A stretch of DNA of 64,000 bases from Girardinichthys multiradiatus (GCF_021462225.1 NC_061811.1:24010663-24074662), one strand, 5' to 3'; shown: positions 1 to 11,240, counted from the stretch's first letter. A program made the numbers and translations. The notes: generated by a model not told the origin, from the sequence alone.

Positions 1-732
1 GAACCTAATCATCTGAATCAACGAGTTAACTCTAAACACCTGCAAAAGATTCCTGAGGCCTTTAAAACTCCCAGCCTGGTTCATCACTCAAAACCCCAAT
101 CATGGGTAAGACTGCTAACCTGACTGCTGTCCAGAAGGCCACTATTGACACCCTCAAGCAAGAGGGTAAGACACAGAAAGACATTTCTGAACGAATAGGC
201 TGTTCCCAGAGTGCTGTATCAAGGCACCTCAGTGGGAAGTCTGTGGGAAGGAAAAAGTGTGGCAGAAAACGCTGCACAATGAGAAGAGGTGACCGGACCC
301 TGAGGAAGATTGTGGAGAAGGGCCGATTCCAGACCTTGGGGGACCTGCGGAAGCAGTGGACTGAGTCTGGAGTAGAAACATCCAGAGCCACCGTGCACAG
401 GCGTGTGCCCATTGAAGCAGTCATTTCTGCCAAAGGATTCCCGACCAAGTATTGAGTGCATAACTGTACATGATTATTTGAAGGTTGACGTTTTTTGTAT
501 TAAAAACACTTTTCTTTTATTGGTCGGATGAAATATGCTAATTTTGTGAGATAGGAATTTTGGGTTTTCATGAGCTGTATGCCAAAATCATCCGTATTAA
601 GACAATAAAAGACCTGAAATATTTCAGTTAGTGTGCAATGAATCTAAAATATATGAATGTTAAATTTTCATCATGACATTATGGAAAATAATGAACTTTA
701 TCACAATATGCTAATATTTTGAGAAGGACCTG
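1..732 (+). mobile_element. Tc1-like transposon (Passport-like), internally deleted, 5' end outside window
   Basis: The right terminal inverted repeat ends in GAGAAGGACCTG at 721-732 and is followed by TA (733-734), the Tc1/mariner target dinucleotide. A second, inner copy of the terminal word (aatatgctaattttgtgagat, near 531-551) gives an IR/DR layout. The leader and coding start at 1-130 resemble the Passport group of fish Tc1 elements as I remember it. The left inverted repeat lies beyond the window edge, so full length and TSD pairing cannot be checked. Most of the transposase gene is missing (see 102-455). Confidence 0.85.
102..455 (+). pseudogene. Tc1-like transposase remnant: DNA-binding half joined in frame to the last residues
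   Basis: This open frame of 117 codons starts at the transposase ATG (MGKTANLTAVQKATIDTLK) and keeps the bipartite paired-like helix-turn-helix region of Tc1 transposases. That includes the GCSQSAVSRHLSGKS recognition-helix area (about residues 33-48) and a basic GRKKCGRKR stretch between the two subdomains. At about residue 103 it jumps directly to the family's C-terminal tail (IEAVISAKGFPTKY, then TGA). The whole DDE catalytic core is therefore absent, where intact relatives have about 340 residues. The junction keeps the frame, so the product, if made, could bind transposon ends but not cut them. Expression is unknown, and it could simply be a dead deletion copy. Confidence 0.8.
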
Positions 733-734
733 TA

Positions 735-893
735 TATGTTTAGAGATTTTAAGAAGTAATGTCCTGATCCGGGTCAGGGTCTCAGCTAAGGTGTTTTTAA
801 ATTATCAGTATTAAAGTCTTTGATTAAACTGAAATCCTGATTGTAAGATCCTCAGGGTTGTATGCACAAGGCACAAGTGAACTAAGGGGCTGT
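735..893. other. Short unannotated spacer
   Basis: AT-rich sequence between the Tc1-like element and the next repeat. No coding frame or recognisable repeat was seen. Confidence 0.5.
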
Positions 894-1864
894 CTAGGGC
901 CCCCCAAGAGCAATAAAAAAATATACATATATAATTTTGCACGTATGCGTACTGATTTCTATATAATCAGATACATATTATGTAAAAAAAAGACAATTTA
1001 AGTCAAGTCAAGTAAAGTCATGTTTATTTATATAGCGCTTTTCAGCAACAATTGGCACTCAAGGCGCTGTACATAAGGAAAAACATTACAGAAAATCAAA
1101 CAACAGAGGTAATTGAAAATATAAAGAGAATAGAATGATGGATAAGAAAACGAAAGGAAAATTGGACTGAAAACTTAATGTTTAGATAACACATTCAAAG
1201 GTCACTTTAAACAAACATGTTTTTAATCTTGATTTAAAGTAACTTAGGGTTTCAGCGCTTTTACAGTTTTTTGGGAGTTTATTCCAGATTAGTGGAGCAT
1301 AAGAACTAAAAGCTGCTTCTCCATGTTTGGTTCTGGTTCTGGGTATGCAGAGTAGATATGAGCCAGAAGGCCTGAGAGGTTTGGGTGGTTGATACACTGA
1401 CAACATGTCTGTAATGTATTTTGGTGCTAAGCCATTCAGTGATTTATAGACTAACAGAAGTATTTTGAGTTCTATAGGAGTTTTGTTTTCCAATTGTGAA
1501 TACTCACTTTGGCTTATCTTGTATTTCAACTGCTGCTCAAAGTAGAACTGCTAGAAGGCAGCTTTATTATTTCATACCCTGAACAAACAGTTGATGTCAC
1601 TAAACAAAATATACACTTAACTCATGGTCCATCTAACTCTGCTCTCCAGCAACTCTACACCAATAAAACTATAGGAAAAGTAACAACAAGTTGAAATGAC
1701 AAATGGTGATCAGCTGAACAATCCCATGATACCACAAGCCTCAAAACACCACAGTGTCTCTCAGTGATCCCCATGGGTCACTAAAATATCTTTGATCTTA
1801 AAGAAATTATTACTTATACATCCAAAAAATACATATATTTTTTAATTGCTCTTGGGGCCCCCTA
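894..1864. repeat. Segment bounded by imperfect inverted repeats of about 36 bp
   Basis: The left arm (894-932) begins CTAGGGCCCCCCAAGAGCAA and runs into an A/T stretch ending in atacatata. The right arm (about 1829-1864) reads as its reverse complement, ending GCTCTTGGGGCCCCCTAG. The arms differ by a few substitutions and indels. The segment between them holds an antisense L2-type fragment (980-1530) and AT-rich filler. The layout suggests a non-autonomous DNA element that received a LINE fragment, or two inverted copies of one repeat. No target duplication was confirmed. Confidence 0.45.
985..1530 (-). mobile_element. L2-type non-LTR retrotransposon, 3' end fragment
   Basis: On the minus strand a frame of about 115 codons (1529-1182) carries the C-terminal tail typical of fish L2/Maui-type reverse transcriptases. 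It has LLVYKSLNGLAPKYITDML, then IPRTRTKHGEAAFSSYAPLIWNKLP, given here as two pieces, and ends near SRLKTCLF. Downstream on that strand, the 3' UTR at about 985-1075 has the familiar 'atttatatagcgc' and 'aaggcgctgtacata' words. The fragment lacks the endonuclease and the reverse transcriptase core, as expected for a 5'-truncated copy. Confidence 0.7.
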
Positions 1865-2555
1865 GTGTCCGCGGGACCATGTTTGTCATAACATTTGTGG
1901 GACAAAGTGTTGCTGCTGACAAGCTCCACTGCTCCAGTAATATGTGCTTCCCGCTATGCAATGCGCACTGTGCATCCAAACTTCCAAAACATGGGTGGAA
2001 TGCAATTAGGCAAAACAAAACAAGAGATTAAGGAGGAAGAAAAAAAAGCCAAGATAAAGGTATGTTTGAATGTCTTGGTAATGTAATGTTTATCAAAGAC
2101 ATCTGTGTACCGTTTAATACAAAAATAGCTTGCTAGTTAAAAATGAGTGAAATTTACTTTTAAAAGGCCAATTTAATAGCCAAATATTCATGCTAACAGG
2201 ATAGAATTTGTGTATCAATGAGCTTTAACTTTGATTGAATTGATTATTGGGGTTGGCACTATATATTTTGGCTTTTTTTGCTTCAAAACAAAGGTTTTGC
2301 TAATTTTTGTTATGTCTGACATTTGCTAGTAATATGTTTTTGCATCAGGCTACATGGCTTGTAATTATAGACTGAGATATGTTGAACTGTTTGTCGTACA
2401 GCAAGGTAATTTTTGTGAGTAAAATGGACATAATCTTTACAACAACTCAAAAGTTATGTCTATCACCTAAAGAACATCTCCAGGATTAAAGGACTAATGT
2501 CCCAGCAGGACCTTGAAAAACTAATTAATGCGTTCATCTTTAATAGAATTTATTA
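1865..2555. other. Unannotated AT-rich intergenic stretch
   Basis: I see no coding frame with recognisable content, no RNA gene and no clear repeat boundary here. Confidence 0.5.
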
Positions 2556-2975
2556 TCAGACAGCTGCAGTTGATCCAGAACGCTGCTGCCCGCGTCCTCA
2601 CTAAAACTAATCTAAAATAAACTCCCAGAAAACTGGAAAGTGCTGAAACACTAAATTGCATTAAATCAAGATTAAAAACTTATTCATTTGGAGTGGGCTT
2701 TGATTGTATATCTAAACACTATTAGTTTTTCAGTCCAACTTTCCTTTCATTTCCTTATCAATCATTTTATCATACATTTTTTTTTTGTTATCATTTTATC
2801 ATTTTAATTATTAATTTTTATTCTCTTTATTTATTTGTGTATTTAATCACCCTTATGCCACTGTAATGTACTTTTCCTATTATGTTTCATTCTCTTTTTT
2901 TCATGCACAGCACTTTGAATTGTCTTCCTACTAAAATGTGCTATGTAAATAAACCTGCCTTGCCCTGCCTAATGT
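2556..2975 (+). mobile_element. Second L2-type LINE 3' fragment, sense orientation
   Basis: It begins 'cagctgcagttgatccagaa' with the conserved 'aacgctgctgcccgcgtcct' stretch that encodes the QNAAARVLT motif of L2-type reverse transcriptases. An abrupt internal deletion then joins it to the C-terminal 'aaactggaaagtgctgaaac' part. It ends with the usual 3' UTR words (cactttgaattg, aatgtgctatgtaaataaac) and a short ccttgccctgcct tail. It is broken and non-coding. Confidence 0.65.
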
Positions 2976-3086
2976 AAAATATCTCCAGGAGCACTGTTAA
3001 GGTACTTTGGAGTCACTGAATCAGCCCATCCTCAGGCTCAAATGTGGGTAATGTATCAGGTGAGGAAAAGACTCACCATATAGTAT

Positions 3087-3099
3087 ACACTCAATTTCT
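3087..3099. repeat. Left copy of the 13-bp LINE target duplication
   Basis: ACACTCAATTTCT immediately precedes the LINE's tail repeat. It is matched with one mismatch by ACACTTAATTTCT at 11228-11240, beyond the element's other end. Confidence 0.75.
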
Positions 3100-4773
3100 C
3101 GTACTCGTACTCATTGTCTTCCGCTTTTCCGGGACTGGGTCGCGGGGGTAGCAGAATCAGCAGAGACACCCAGACGTCCCTCTTCCCAGACATCTCCTCC
3201 AGCTCCTTTGGGGGGAGCCCAAGGCGTTCCCAGGCCAGCCAAGAGACATAGTCCCTCCAGCGTGTCCTGGGCCGTCACCTTGGCCTCCTCCTGGTGGGAC
3301 GTGCCTGGAACACCTCCCTAGGAAGGCATCCAGGAGGCATCCGGTATAGATGCCCGAGCCACCTCAACTGGCTCCTCTTGATGTGGAGGAGCAGCGGCTC
3401 TACTCCGAGCCCCTCCCGGATGGCCGAGCTCCTCACCCTATCTGTAAGGGAGTGCCCGGCCACCCTACGGACGAAGCTCATTTCAGCCGCTTGTATCCAG
3501 GATCTTGTTCTTTCGGTCATGACCCAAAGTTCATGGCCATAGGTGAGGGTAGGAACGTAGACCAACCGGTAAATCGAGAGCTTCGCCTTTCGGCTCAGCT
3601 CTCTCTTCACCACAACGGACTAGCACAACGCCCCCATTACTGTGGCAGCCGCACCAATCCGTCTGTCGATCTCCCACTCCATTCTTCCCTCACTCGTGAA
3701 CAAGACCGCGAGATACTTAAACTCCTCCACTTGAGGCAGGAACTCCCCTCAAACCTGAAGAGGACAAGCCACCCATTTCCGGTCGAGAACCATGGCCTCG
3801 GACTTGGAGGAGCTGATCCTCATCCACTTCATACTCGGCTGCGAACCACCCCAGCGCATGTTGTAGGTCTTGGCCAGAGGGGGCCAGCAGGACCACATCA
3901 TCTGCAAAAAGAAGAGACAAAATCCTCTGGTCCCCAAACCAGACCCCCTCCGGCCCTTGGCTGCGCCTAGAAAGCCTGTCCACAAAAGTTATGAACAGGT
4001 CGGTGACAAAGGGCAGCTCTGCCAGAGTCCAACATGCACCGGGAACAGGTCCGACTTAGTGCCGGCAATGCCGCCTCCTAATAAAGGACGCCCGACTCCA
4101 TACTCCTGGAGCACCCCCCACAGGGCATCATGAGGGACACAGTCGAATGCTTTCTCCAGGTCCACAAAACACATGTAGACCGGTTGGGCAAACTCCCATG
4201 AACCCTTGAGTACCCTGTAGAGGGTATAGAGCTGGCCCAGTGTTCCACGGCGGGACAAAAACCACACTGCTCCTCCTGAAGCCGGGGTTCAACTATTGGC
4301 TGGACTCTCCTCTCCAATACCCTGGTGTAGGCCTTACCAGGGAGGCTGAGGAGTTTGATCCCCCTGTAGTTGGAACACACCCTCCAGTCACCCTTCTTAT
4401 GAAGGGGGATCACCAGCCCAGTCTGCCAGTCCAGAGGCACTGTCCCCGACCGCCACGCAATGTTGAAGAGGCGTGTCAACCATGACAGCCCCACAACATC
4501 CAAAGACTTGAGGTACTCAGGACGGATCTCACCCAACCCCGGAGCCTTGCCACTACGGAGCTTTTTAACCACCTCGGTGACTTCAGCCTGGGTGATGAAA
4601 GAGTCCAACCCCGAGTCCCCAGCCTCTGTTTTCACCGGGGAATACGTGATGGCAGGATTGAGGAGATCCTTGAAGTACTCCTTCCACCGCCCGATAATGT
4701 CCCCAGTTGAGGTCAGCAGCCTCCCACTCCCACTGTAAACAGTGTTGGCGAAGCACTGCTTCCCCCTCCTGCG
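3100..4773 (-). mobile_element. RTE-like non-LTR retrotransposon, 3' half (reverse transcriptase), interrupted element
   Basis: Read on the minus strand, this begins inside the linker that follows the endonuclease and continues through the reverse transcriptase to the 3' tail. Recognisable blocks are QAEVTEVVKKLRSGKAPG, SNYRGIKLLSLPGK, MCFVDLEKAFDCVPHDALW (palm aspartate, motif A), LLFADDVVLLAPSG (FADD catalytic box, motif C), then YVPTLTYGHELWVMTERTR and QLRWLGHLYRMP. The frame is broken several times between 3275 and 4845, so no full protein can be made. The 3' end has two and a half copies of a GAGTAC-type unit (about 3100-3115), as RTE-type elements often end in short tandem repeats. The 5' half is at 9608-11227. 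The two halves add up to about 3.29 kb. Confidence 0.85.
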
Positions 4774-5573
4774 CAGTGGCTTATTCAGGACATTTTTACT
4801 GGATACATATATATGTATGTTTGTGTGCGTGTAGACAAAAGACAAAAAAAATTATAATACAATATCTTGTGATGTATGAATATGTACAAGAAGTAGTTTT
4901 CAATCCAAACAGTATTCATGTTCATGGCGCTGACGAAAGCATACATTAAAACATTTACTTTGATTCAGCATACAACAACTTTATTTAAATTAAATTGTTA
5001 TGACTGCAAAAAACAAAAAAACAAAAAAACTATATACAATTAAGAATATATTTTAAACAAAGTGCAAAATAGGTAGCTATTTGTACACTTTTCTCGTTCT
5101 CTTGCCACAAAATCCTGTAACATATGTATGGTATAAAACTATAACACAACACTTCACAACAAGTTCTATGCAATGCCAGACCAAATTAAACTTTAGTGTA
5201 ATATAAGAGATGAAAATTGCACATACTATAAGACAACACTTAACAAGTGCAATGCAATGAAAAACAAAATATAACTTTAGTGCAGAGGTGCTTCTTCATA
5301 ATATAAGAGATGAAAATTGCACATTATGGTTCTAACATAAACCAAACAAATCTCAAAACAAAATTTTAGAACACATGGCAAATTCTGTGTTTATCCATCT
5401 TACATCAGATGAATTTGTCTGTTTTGATGGTTGGTAGCAAAAACTGTAATAAACTTGTCCATGTCAAGTGACTTTGCTCTTCTCGACTCAATGCTGAGGA
5501 CACCCAGGTTGCTCAATCTGTCATCAGTCATTGTTGTGCGCAAACGGGTCTTAATGAGTTTCAGAGCAGAGAA

Positions 5574-6205
5574 TGTCATGATTTTAACTGCCGACTTAAC
5601 CCACATGCAGAGACACTCAGAGAACAAGATCAGTTAGAGAAGTTTATTGAAAGCACGGTCAGGACTAACGGGAAGCGGCGAGCCTAATCCCTGTCACTGT
5701 GAAAAAAACAATAAGTAAAGGTTAGAGACTGAACCTCAGAATATGACCTGACTGTTAACGTTTCTTACTGGGGAAATCGTGGAACCCGCCAGGGAGAGGT
5801 ACCGTGTCAGGAGAGGAGCACAGCCTGCCAGGTTCAGTCCTTATCCAGGAAGGAGTCCGCACCACAAACGGAGGTCTGGATCAGGTCAGCCAGAAATCGC
5901 ACCTGGAACGGGTAACAGGAGGAAGTTAAATGTTTTTTCAGAAAAATCTTCAAAAATCTTTCACTTCTCAGTCACTTCTTTCATAGCAATTTGTAAGGAA
6001 AAAGGTTTTCAGAGCTGGCCAGAAGATTACCAAAACAAAACGCTCAGGCAACGAAGGCAACGAAGTGTTGGCAATCCATCCTCTTTATGCCTCCCAGCTG
6101 ATGAATCAATGCGCCACACCTGTCGTCTCAGGCACTCTCCTGCTGGCGGCACCTAGTGTTGGAATAGTGTTAGTAGCAGGCAGCAGATGACTCCAGATCC
6201 TGACA
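5574..6205 (-). mobile_element. Solo LTR (Gypsy-like), inserted in the hAT transposase gene
   Basis: The ends are TGTCATGA (5574) and TCCTGACA (6205), an inverted TG...CA pair. The flanks are GAGAA at 5569-5573 and GAGAA at 6206-6210, a perfect 5-bp target duplication. Removing the LTR and one duplicate restores C-E-R-S-F-S-A-L-K in the hAT protein. On the minus strand the LTR contains AATAAA (about 5643-5648) followed by a short region ending in ATGACA, the usual polyadenylation and U5 arrangement. No internal retroelement genes flank it, so it is a solo LTR left after recombination. The open frame at 5779-6156 inside it has no recognisable content. Confidence 0.88.
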
Positions 6206-7975
6206 GAGAAGCTCCGTTCACATGCCACACTGCTTACTGGGAGGGCTATGGCTATCTTGCACAGATGGAAAAGCTAGTGAAAAACATCTTTATGAGGCTC
6301 TAGGAAAATTGCAGTTCAACAATACCAGAAAAATTTGGCATGCCACTTTGTTGTTTCCTTTGCAAAAGCCTTCTTGTTTAGTGGAGTTAATGACCCAGAT
6401 CTTCAGAATCACTTGCATAAGTTTCTCCCTAGCGAAAGACTGCTGCCTCTTGAAGGAAAGTTTTGCTTTTGGGGTCCAAAGCTTGTATTCCTCTCATGAT
6501 GTCACAATTGTCTTTTGAGAAGCGCCGGTCTAACTCTCCAAGTATGGTGTCCTCAATGGGATAGAAGATTGTCCTCCTAAAGGCATCCTTGTCCTCATCG
6601 TTGCATTTCCGCTGACCCCATGTAGAAGTTATTACAGACCCACCGAGTCTTAAACTAACTTTCTGAGACCTCTTTTTCTCTGCATTTTGAATAGCTATAC
6701 TGCACTCTGTGGCAGTTTCCACAATGCTTGCCCACAGATTGTCAACAAACGTCTCACTTCTCTACTCCTGAAGAGAGTCTTTGAGTGCACTTATTAAATC
6801 CACTGCCATAGCAAGGTCAAGTGAAGGTCATTGGAGCATGTCAGACAGGACTTTTGCATTCCCAAGGAGCCTTCGAAAGGTGGCAAGAAGACTGACGAAG
6901 CTCAAGTCTAGTTGAGTCAGCAAACCTCAAGCATCTACAGATCTTTCCCCACTATTTTCTGTTGCAATGTCATGCAGAACACGAAGCACAGCAGGTAATC
7001 GGTCCATTAGATTCCTGCAGGCCAAGTATCTACATGCCCATCTCGTGTCACTCAGCTTCTGTAACTCCCTTGGTGGACCCTCATGCATTTCCTTTTGCAC
7101 ATCTAGCCATTTCTGATGAACATATGATCCAGACATGTACACATAAAGTTTCTGCAAAAGTGCAAAAAAGTAGTTAGCCTCTGGGACTGCCTTCACAGTA
7201 TCAACAAGCACCAAGTTCAGACAATGCACGTTGCAGTGTATGTAAACTGCATGTTTGGCATCACTTTTTATTCTCGCTGCCATGCCAGAGTGTCTCCCAC
7301 TAATAACGGACGCTCTGTCATAGCCTTGTCCAACAAGATTGGATCTGTACTCAAGTCTATATTTCTCTTCCTGTCGCATTGCATGGTTTGTGGGAAAATG
7401 CTGAGATGAGGCTGTGTAGGACCTGCTGCTCTGGACTGTGAAATGTCTGTAAAATATAAAGAATCATGATAAGCACTTGCTTCAGTTTTTACAAGGTTTT
7501 TTTCAAAATGACAAGTTACAAAGTGAAAATGTGATCCATATTTCAATGTTACTTAAAAAGAAAGAAGTCATAATGCTGTATGAACTGAAAGATAAAATGT
7601 CACAACATACCATAAGGTCCAGGTGGAGCAGCATGTACAACATTAGGAGGCTCTCTGTCATCAGTGTCACCTGAAGCAGTAAAAACAATAACCATTACAC
7701 ACAGACTGAATGTGGACAGATTAGTGTCACATATTGTCCTTGATATTGTATTGAGATTTTCTATGTTTAGGTCTGGCATTTTCTATGTATTCACATATAA
7801 ATATCATACACAATTGGACAATCTTTATTTTTTTGTTTATTTTTAATAGTAAATTAACTCAAGTATGAGAGAGTACACAACAACTTCAAGTAACATGTTC
7901 ATGAATTACATCTGAACCTGACATACCATGCTTAGTAGGTGGAGTTCCAGACAATGAATACAAGGATGGTTTAAA

Positions 7976-8041
7976 ATGACAGACAGACAGACAGACAGAC
8001 AGACACGCGCGCATACACACACACACAAACAAACAAACAAA
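7976..8041. repeat. Compound microsatellite (GACA)n, CA-rich, (AAAC)n
   Basis: About seven units of GACA are followed by an alternating purine-pyrimidine CG/CA tract and then four AAAC units. It lies inside intronic sequence of the hAT element. Confidence 0.95.
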
Positions 8042-8299
8042 TCTTGTTCTTCTGTCTTAATATTTGTCAACTGTTTTAATTGTGTGTGTCGTATTTCAGA
8101 AAATTGGAACTGTAATTCAAACTCTCCATGCATAACCTACCATCCTGTATTGGGGGAGTGGACTGCTCATTATCATTATCACTAGGCTGCTGGCTTGTGT
8201 AGGCCTTTGCACTGCTACTGGTAGAAGCTGTGGTTGACTGACTCTTTTCTTTTTTTTAGAAAGAAGCTCTGAATATCTTTGCTTCTCTTCATATTCTCT

Positions 8300-9590
8300 T
8301 AATATCCCTGGAGGAAATGTAATTCAATCACTCAATCATGCAGCCAATCAATCATTCAATCAACCAGTCAGTCAACTCACTTCGTACAGCTATAACTGCA
8401 ATATCAAGAGGGATCATTGAATTGAGTTTAAATCAGTATACAAATTTAAGATGTTTATGGGGCTCTGGGACCCATTAAATAACAACTTTGACTTCATTAA
8501 AAACATTTAGAAAACAAGGAAGTGTCAACAATGTGTATAATTATGTTCTTTTTACACTTAATACCACAATCAACACACATTGGATCTCTAACATTCGTGG
8601 CATTTGAATGCAAGTTGGTCTGCCTATTGTCTAAAATATGTGAGCTGTGAAAATTAAGCCTAGTCTTTAATCTCTAAGAGAAAAATGTCTCTAAACAGCA
8701 TTTAAAACACAGAGCAAATACAGCACTGGAAAAAAGTGCTGAAACAACCTTAAATATGTTAAGAATATATAACCAATCAAATTACAGTTCAATGTTTTTC
8801 TTTAAGATCATTTAGTATTTTGGCTGTGTATTTCAAACTGCATGGTGTCCCAATTGTTTTCCCCAGCACTGCAAATAAGCCCGTTTGTTGTTTACACAAC
8901 TGTCACATTTCTTACACTGTTTAGTGAAAAAATATTACATCAGCTTTAGATATGGAACACACACATCAGCAAAATAACCCCAGTCTTCAGTCCAGAGCCG
9001 TTTCATATTCAATTTATCCAATTAACAACAACAAAAAAGCAACTGATGTTAATACTAACTTGCTTTGCAGGCTGCTGCTACACTAGCTAACTTGTTCTCG
9101 TCTTTTAGCTGCTGCTACTTATATAAAGTTTGCTAAATAAAGTTTTTTCCTACACATTCAGAGCAAATTACGACTTAATAAAACATTAAATAAAATATGA
9201 TAAAATATTACATACCTCTCAATTGTCTGAATCCGTTTTTATCCAGTTACAATGGATGCTGTCTCTGTTGGAACTCAGCTGCAGGCAGCACGCAGATGCA
9301 GCGTGGTCATCTCGTGGCTCTACTGACCCCAGACCTGCATGGTCACTCAAAAAAACCTCAGCTGATCAGAAATCAGCTCTCCGCAGCCTCAGTCCGACCA
9401 TTATTGTGTTAGTTAAACGTACAAAACTGATCCTAGATCCGTCAGTCGGATATAACCATTGATTGACAGCGTTTATCTTGTTTATTGAGTTGACGGACTT
9501 GAACAATGACCTATCGGATCTATGGTGGCCAGAGAGGTGGCCAATGAGATTTCAGGGGTGGCGCTGGCCACCCTTGCCCCCCCCCTAAAA
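8300..9590. other. 5' non-coding region of the hAT element
   Basis: This lies upstream (minus strand) of the presumed transposase ATG. It holds a degenerate CAAT/CAGT tract at about 8326-8380 and ends in a C-run just inside the right terminus. No other coding content was recognised. Confidence 0.5.
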
Positions 9591-9607
9591 TCGCCATTGC
9601 TCCTGAG

Positions 9608-11227
9608 GGGACGGATGGTTTGCCAGAATCGCTTCGAGGCCAACCGGTGTCCTTCTCCATGGCCTCACCAAACTCCTCCCAGGCCCGAGTTTTTGCCTCT
9701 GCCACCACCAGGGCCGCGGCACATCAGCCACCTCAGGAGTCCCACAAGCCAACCACAGCCGATACGACTCCTTCTTCAGCTTGACAGTGTCCCTTGCTGC
9801 CGGTGTCCACCACCGGGTTCGGGGATTGCCACTGCGACAGGCACCGCAGACCTTACGGCCGCGGCTACAGGTAGCAGCATCGGCAATAGATGCGGAGAAC
9901 ATCGTCCACTCGGACTCTATGTCTCCAACATCGCCCGGAATCTGGTCAAAGCTCTCCCGGAGGTGGGAGTTGAATACATCCCTGGCCAAGGGCTCCGCCA
10001 GTCGTTCCCAGCAGACCCTCACTATGCGCTTGGGCCTGCCAAGTCTGTCCGGCTTTCTCTTCCTCCAGCGGATCCAATTCACCACCAGGTGGTGATCAGT
10101 GGACAGCTCAGCCCCTCTCTTCACCCGAGTGTCCAAAACATGCAGCCGAAGGTCCGATGATACGACAACAAGATCATTGACCTCCTGCCTAGGGTGTCCT
10201 GGGGCCAAGTGCACTGATGGACACCCTTATGTTTGAACATGGTGTTCATTATGGACAATCCATGACTAGCACAGAAGTCCAGTAACAAAACACCACTCGG
10301 ATTCAGATTGGGGAGGCCATTCCTCCCAATCACGTCTCTCCAGTTGTCACTGTCATTTCCCACGTGGGCGTTGAAATCCCCCAGCAGCATAATGGAGTCC
10401 CCGAGAGGGCCACTATCCAGCATCCCTGACAGGGACGCCAAGAATGCCGGGTACACCGTACTAGCGCTCGGCCCGTAGGCCGAAACGATGGTCAGAGACC
10501 TGTCCCCAACCCGAAGGCGCAGGGATGCGACCCTCTCATCCACTGGGGTAAACCCCAACATGAGACAGCTGAGTTGGGGGGCAACAAGCAAACCCACCCC
10601 AGCCCTCCGCCTCTCCCCGTGGGCAGCTCCAGAGTAGAAGAGAGTCCAGCCCCTCTCAAGGAGATGGGTTCCAGAGTCCACGCTGTGCGTGGAGGCGAGC
10701 CCGACTATTTCTAGCCGATATCTCTCAACCTCCCGCACAAGCTCAGGCTCCTTCCCCCCCAGCGAGGTGACATTCCACATCCCTAGAGCCAGCCTAAGCA
10801 TCCGGGGATCGGGCCGCCGAGGTCTCCACCTTCGTCCGCCGCCCAATCCTCTTTGCACTGGTCCCTCACGGTTCCCCCTGCAAGTGGTGGGCCCACTGGG
10901 GGATGGCCTCGCGTGTCTCGTTTGGGCTTGGCCCAGCCGGGTCACATGAGGAGCAACCCAGCCACCAGGCGCTCTCCAACGAGTCCCGACCCCAGGCCTG
11001 GCTCCAGGGTGGGACCCCGGCTCCGCAATACCGGGCGACGTCACGTGCCTCGATTTAATAGTCATCATGAGGGGTTCTTGAACCGCTCTTTGTCTGACCT
11101 GTCACCTAGAGCCTGCTTGCCATGGCAGACCCTACCAGGGGCATTTAAGCCCCAGACAACATAGCCTCTAGGATCAATCGAGCACTCAAACCCCTCCACC
11201 ACGTTAAGGTGGCGGTTCAAGGAGCGG
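9608..11227 (-). mobile_element. RTE-like non-LTR retrotransposon, 5' half (AP endonuclease)
   Basis: On the minus strand, from 11227 leftwards, come a GC-rich leader and then an AP-type endonuclease domain. Visible blocks are [64 protein letters not shown] (GDFN motif) and, after a frameshift near 10200, RGAELSTDHHLVVNWIRW (the DHH catalytic block near the domain's end). The linker RIVRVCWERLAEPL...NPRTRWWTPAARDTVKLKKE follows up to the hAT insertion. The acidic residue normally seen near the 'ETH' motif appears as LASTHS, which I believe is usual for this family. It pairs with 3100-4773, and the target duplication at 11228-11240 closes the element. Confidence 0.85.
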
Positions 11228-11240
11228 ACACTTAATTTCT

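Larger units (their letters stand above)
5400..8292 (-). pseudogene. hAT-family transposase gene, multi-exon, broken
   Basis: The likely start is the ATG at 8292 (MKRSKDIQSFF), followed by a frameshift at an A-run. Exon 1 ends at about 8142 before GTAGGT. A second exon (about 7612-7672) encodes DTDDREPPNVVHAAPPGP, and an intron with GTATGT and TTTTACAG ends joins it to ISQSRAAGPTQPHLS (near 7449). The zinc-finger region is then largely deleted. The catalytic region follows with GYDRASVISGRHSGMAARIK, HCNVHCLNLVLVDTVKA and LQKLSDTRWACRYLACRN (7379-6927). A later piece has LDRRFSKDNCDIMRGIQAL (6722-6429). The C-terminal dimerisation block CERSFS is cut by an LTR at 6206/5573 and resumes ALKLIKTRLRTTMTDDRLSN to the stop at 5400-5402. 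This pattern is close to ZMYM1-like hAT proteins of fish. It is non-functional: frameshifts, deletion and insertion. Confidence 0.82.
4774..9599 (-). mobile_element. hAT transposon (ZMYM1-like transposase) inserted in the LINE
   Basis: The left end reads CAGTGGC (4774-4780) and the right end GCCATTG (9593-9599), a short hAT-type inverted terminal pair. The flanks are CTCCTGCG (4766-4773) and CTCCTGAG (9600-9607), an 8-bp target duplication with one mismatch, which is the hAT signature. Removing the element and one flank copy rejoins the LINE reading frame at I-R-P-L-R-R-G-K-Q, which independently fixes both boundaries. Inside, the minus strand carries a broken multi-exon hAT transposase gene (8292-5400) that is interrupted by a solo LTR at 5574-6205. 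The 4.83-kb length includes that LTR. Confidence 0.88.

Noticed and set aside
3350..3970. Plus-strand open frame of 206 codons
   Set aside because: It lies antisense to the LINE reverse transcriptase, whose FADD and other motifs are clear on the minus strand.
5779..6156. 125-codon open frame
   Set aside because: It falls inside the solo LTR defined by TG...CA ends and a 5-bp duplication, and has no recognisable domain.
9522..10160. Plus-strand open frame of 212 codons
   Set aside because: Antisense to the LINE endonuclease linker. It is GC-rich and free of stops only as a shadow frame.
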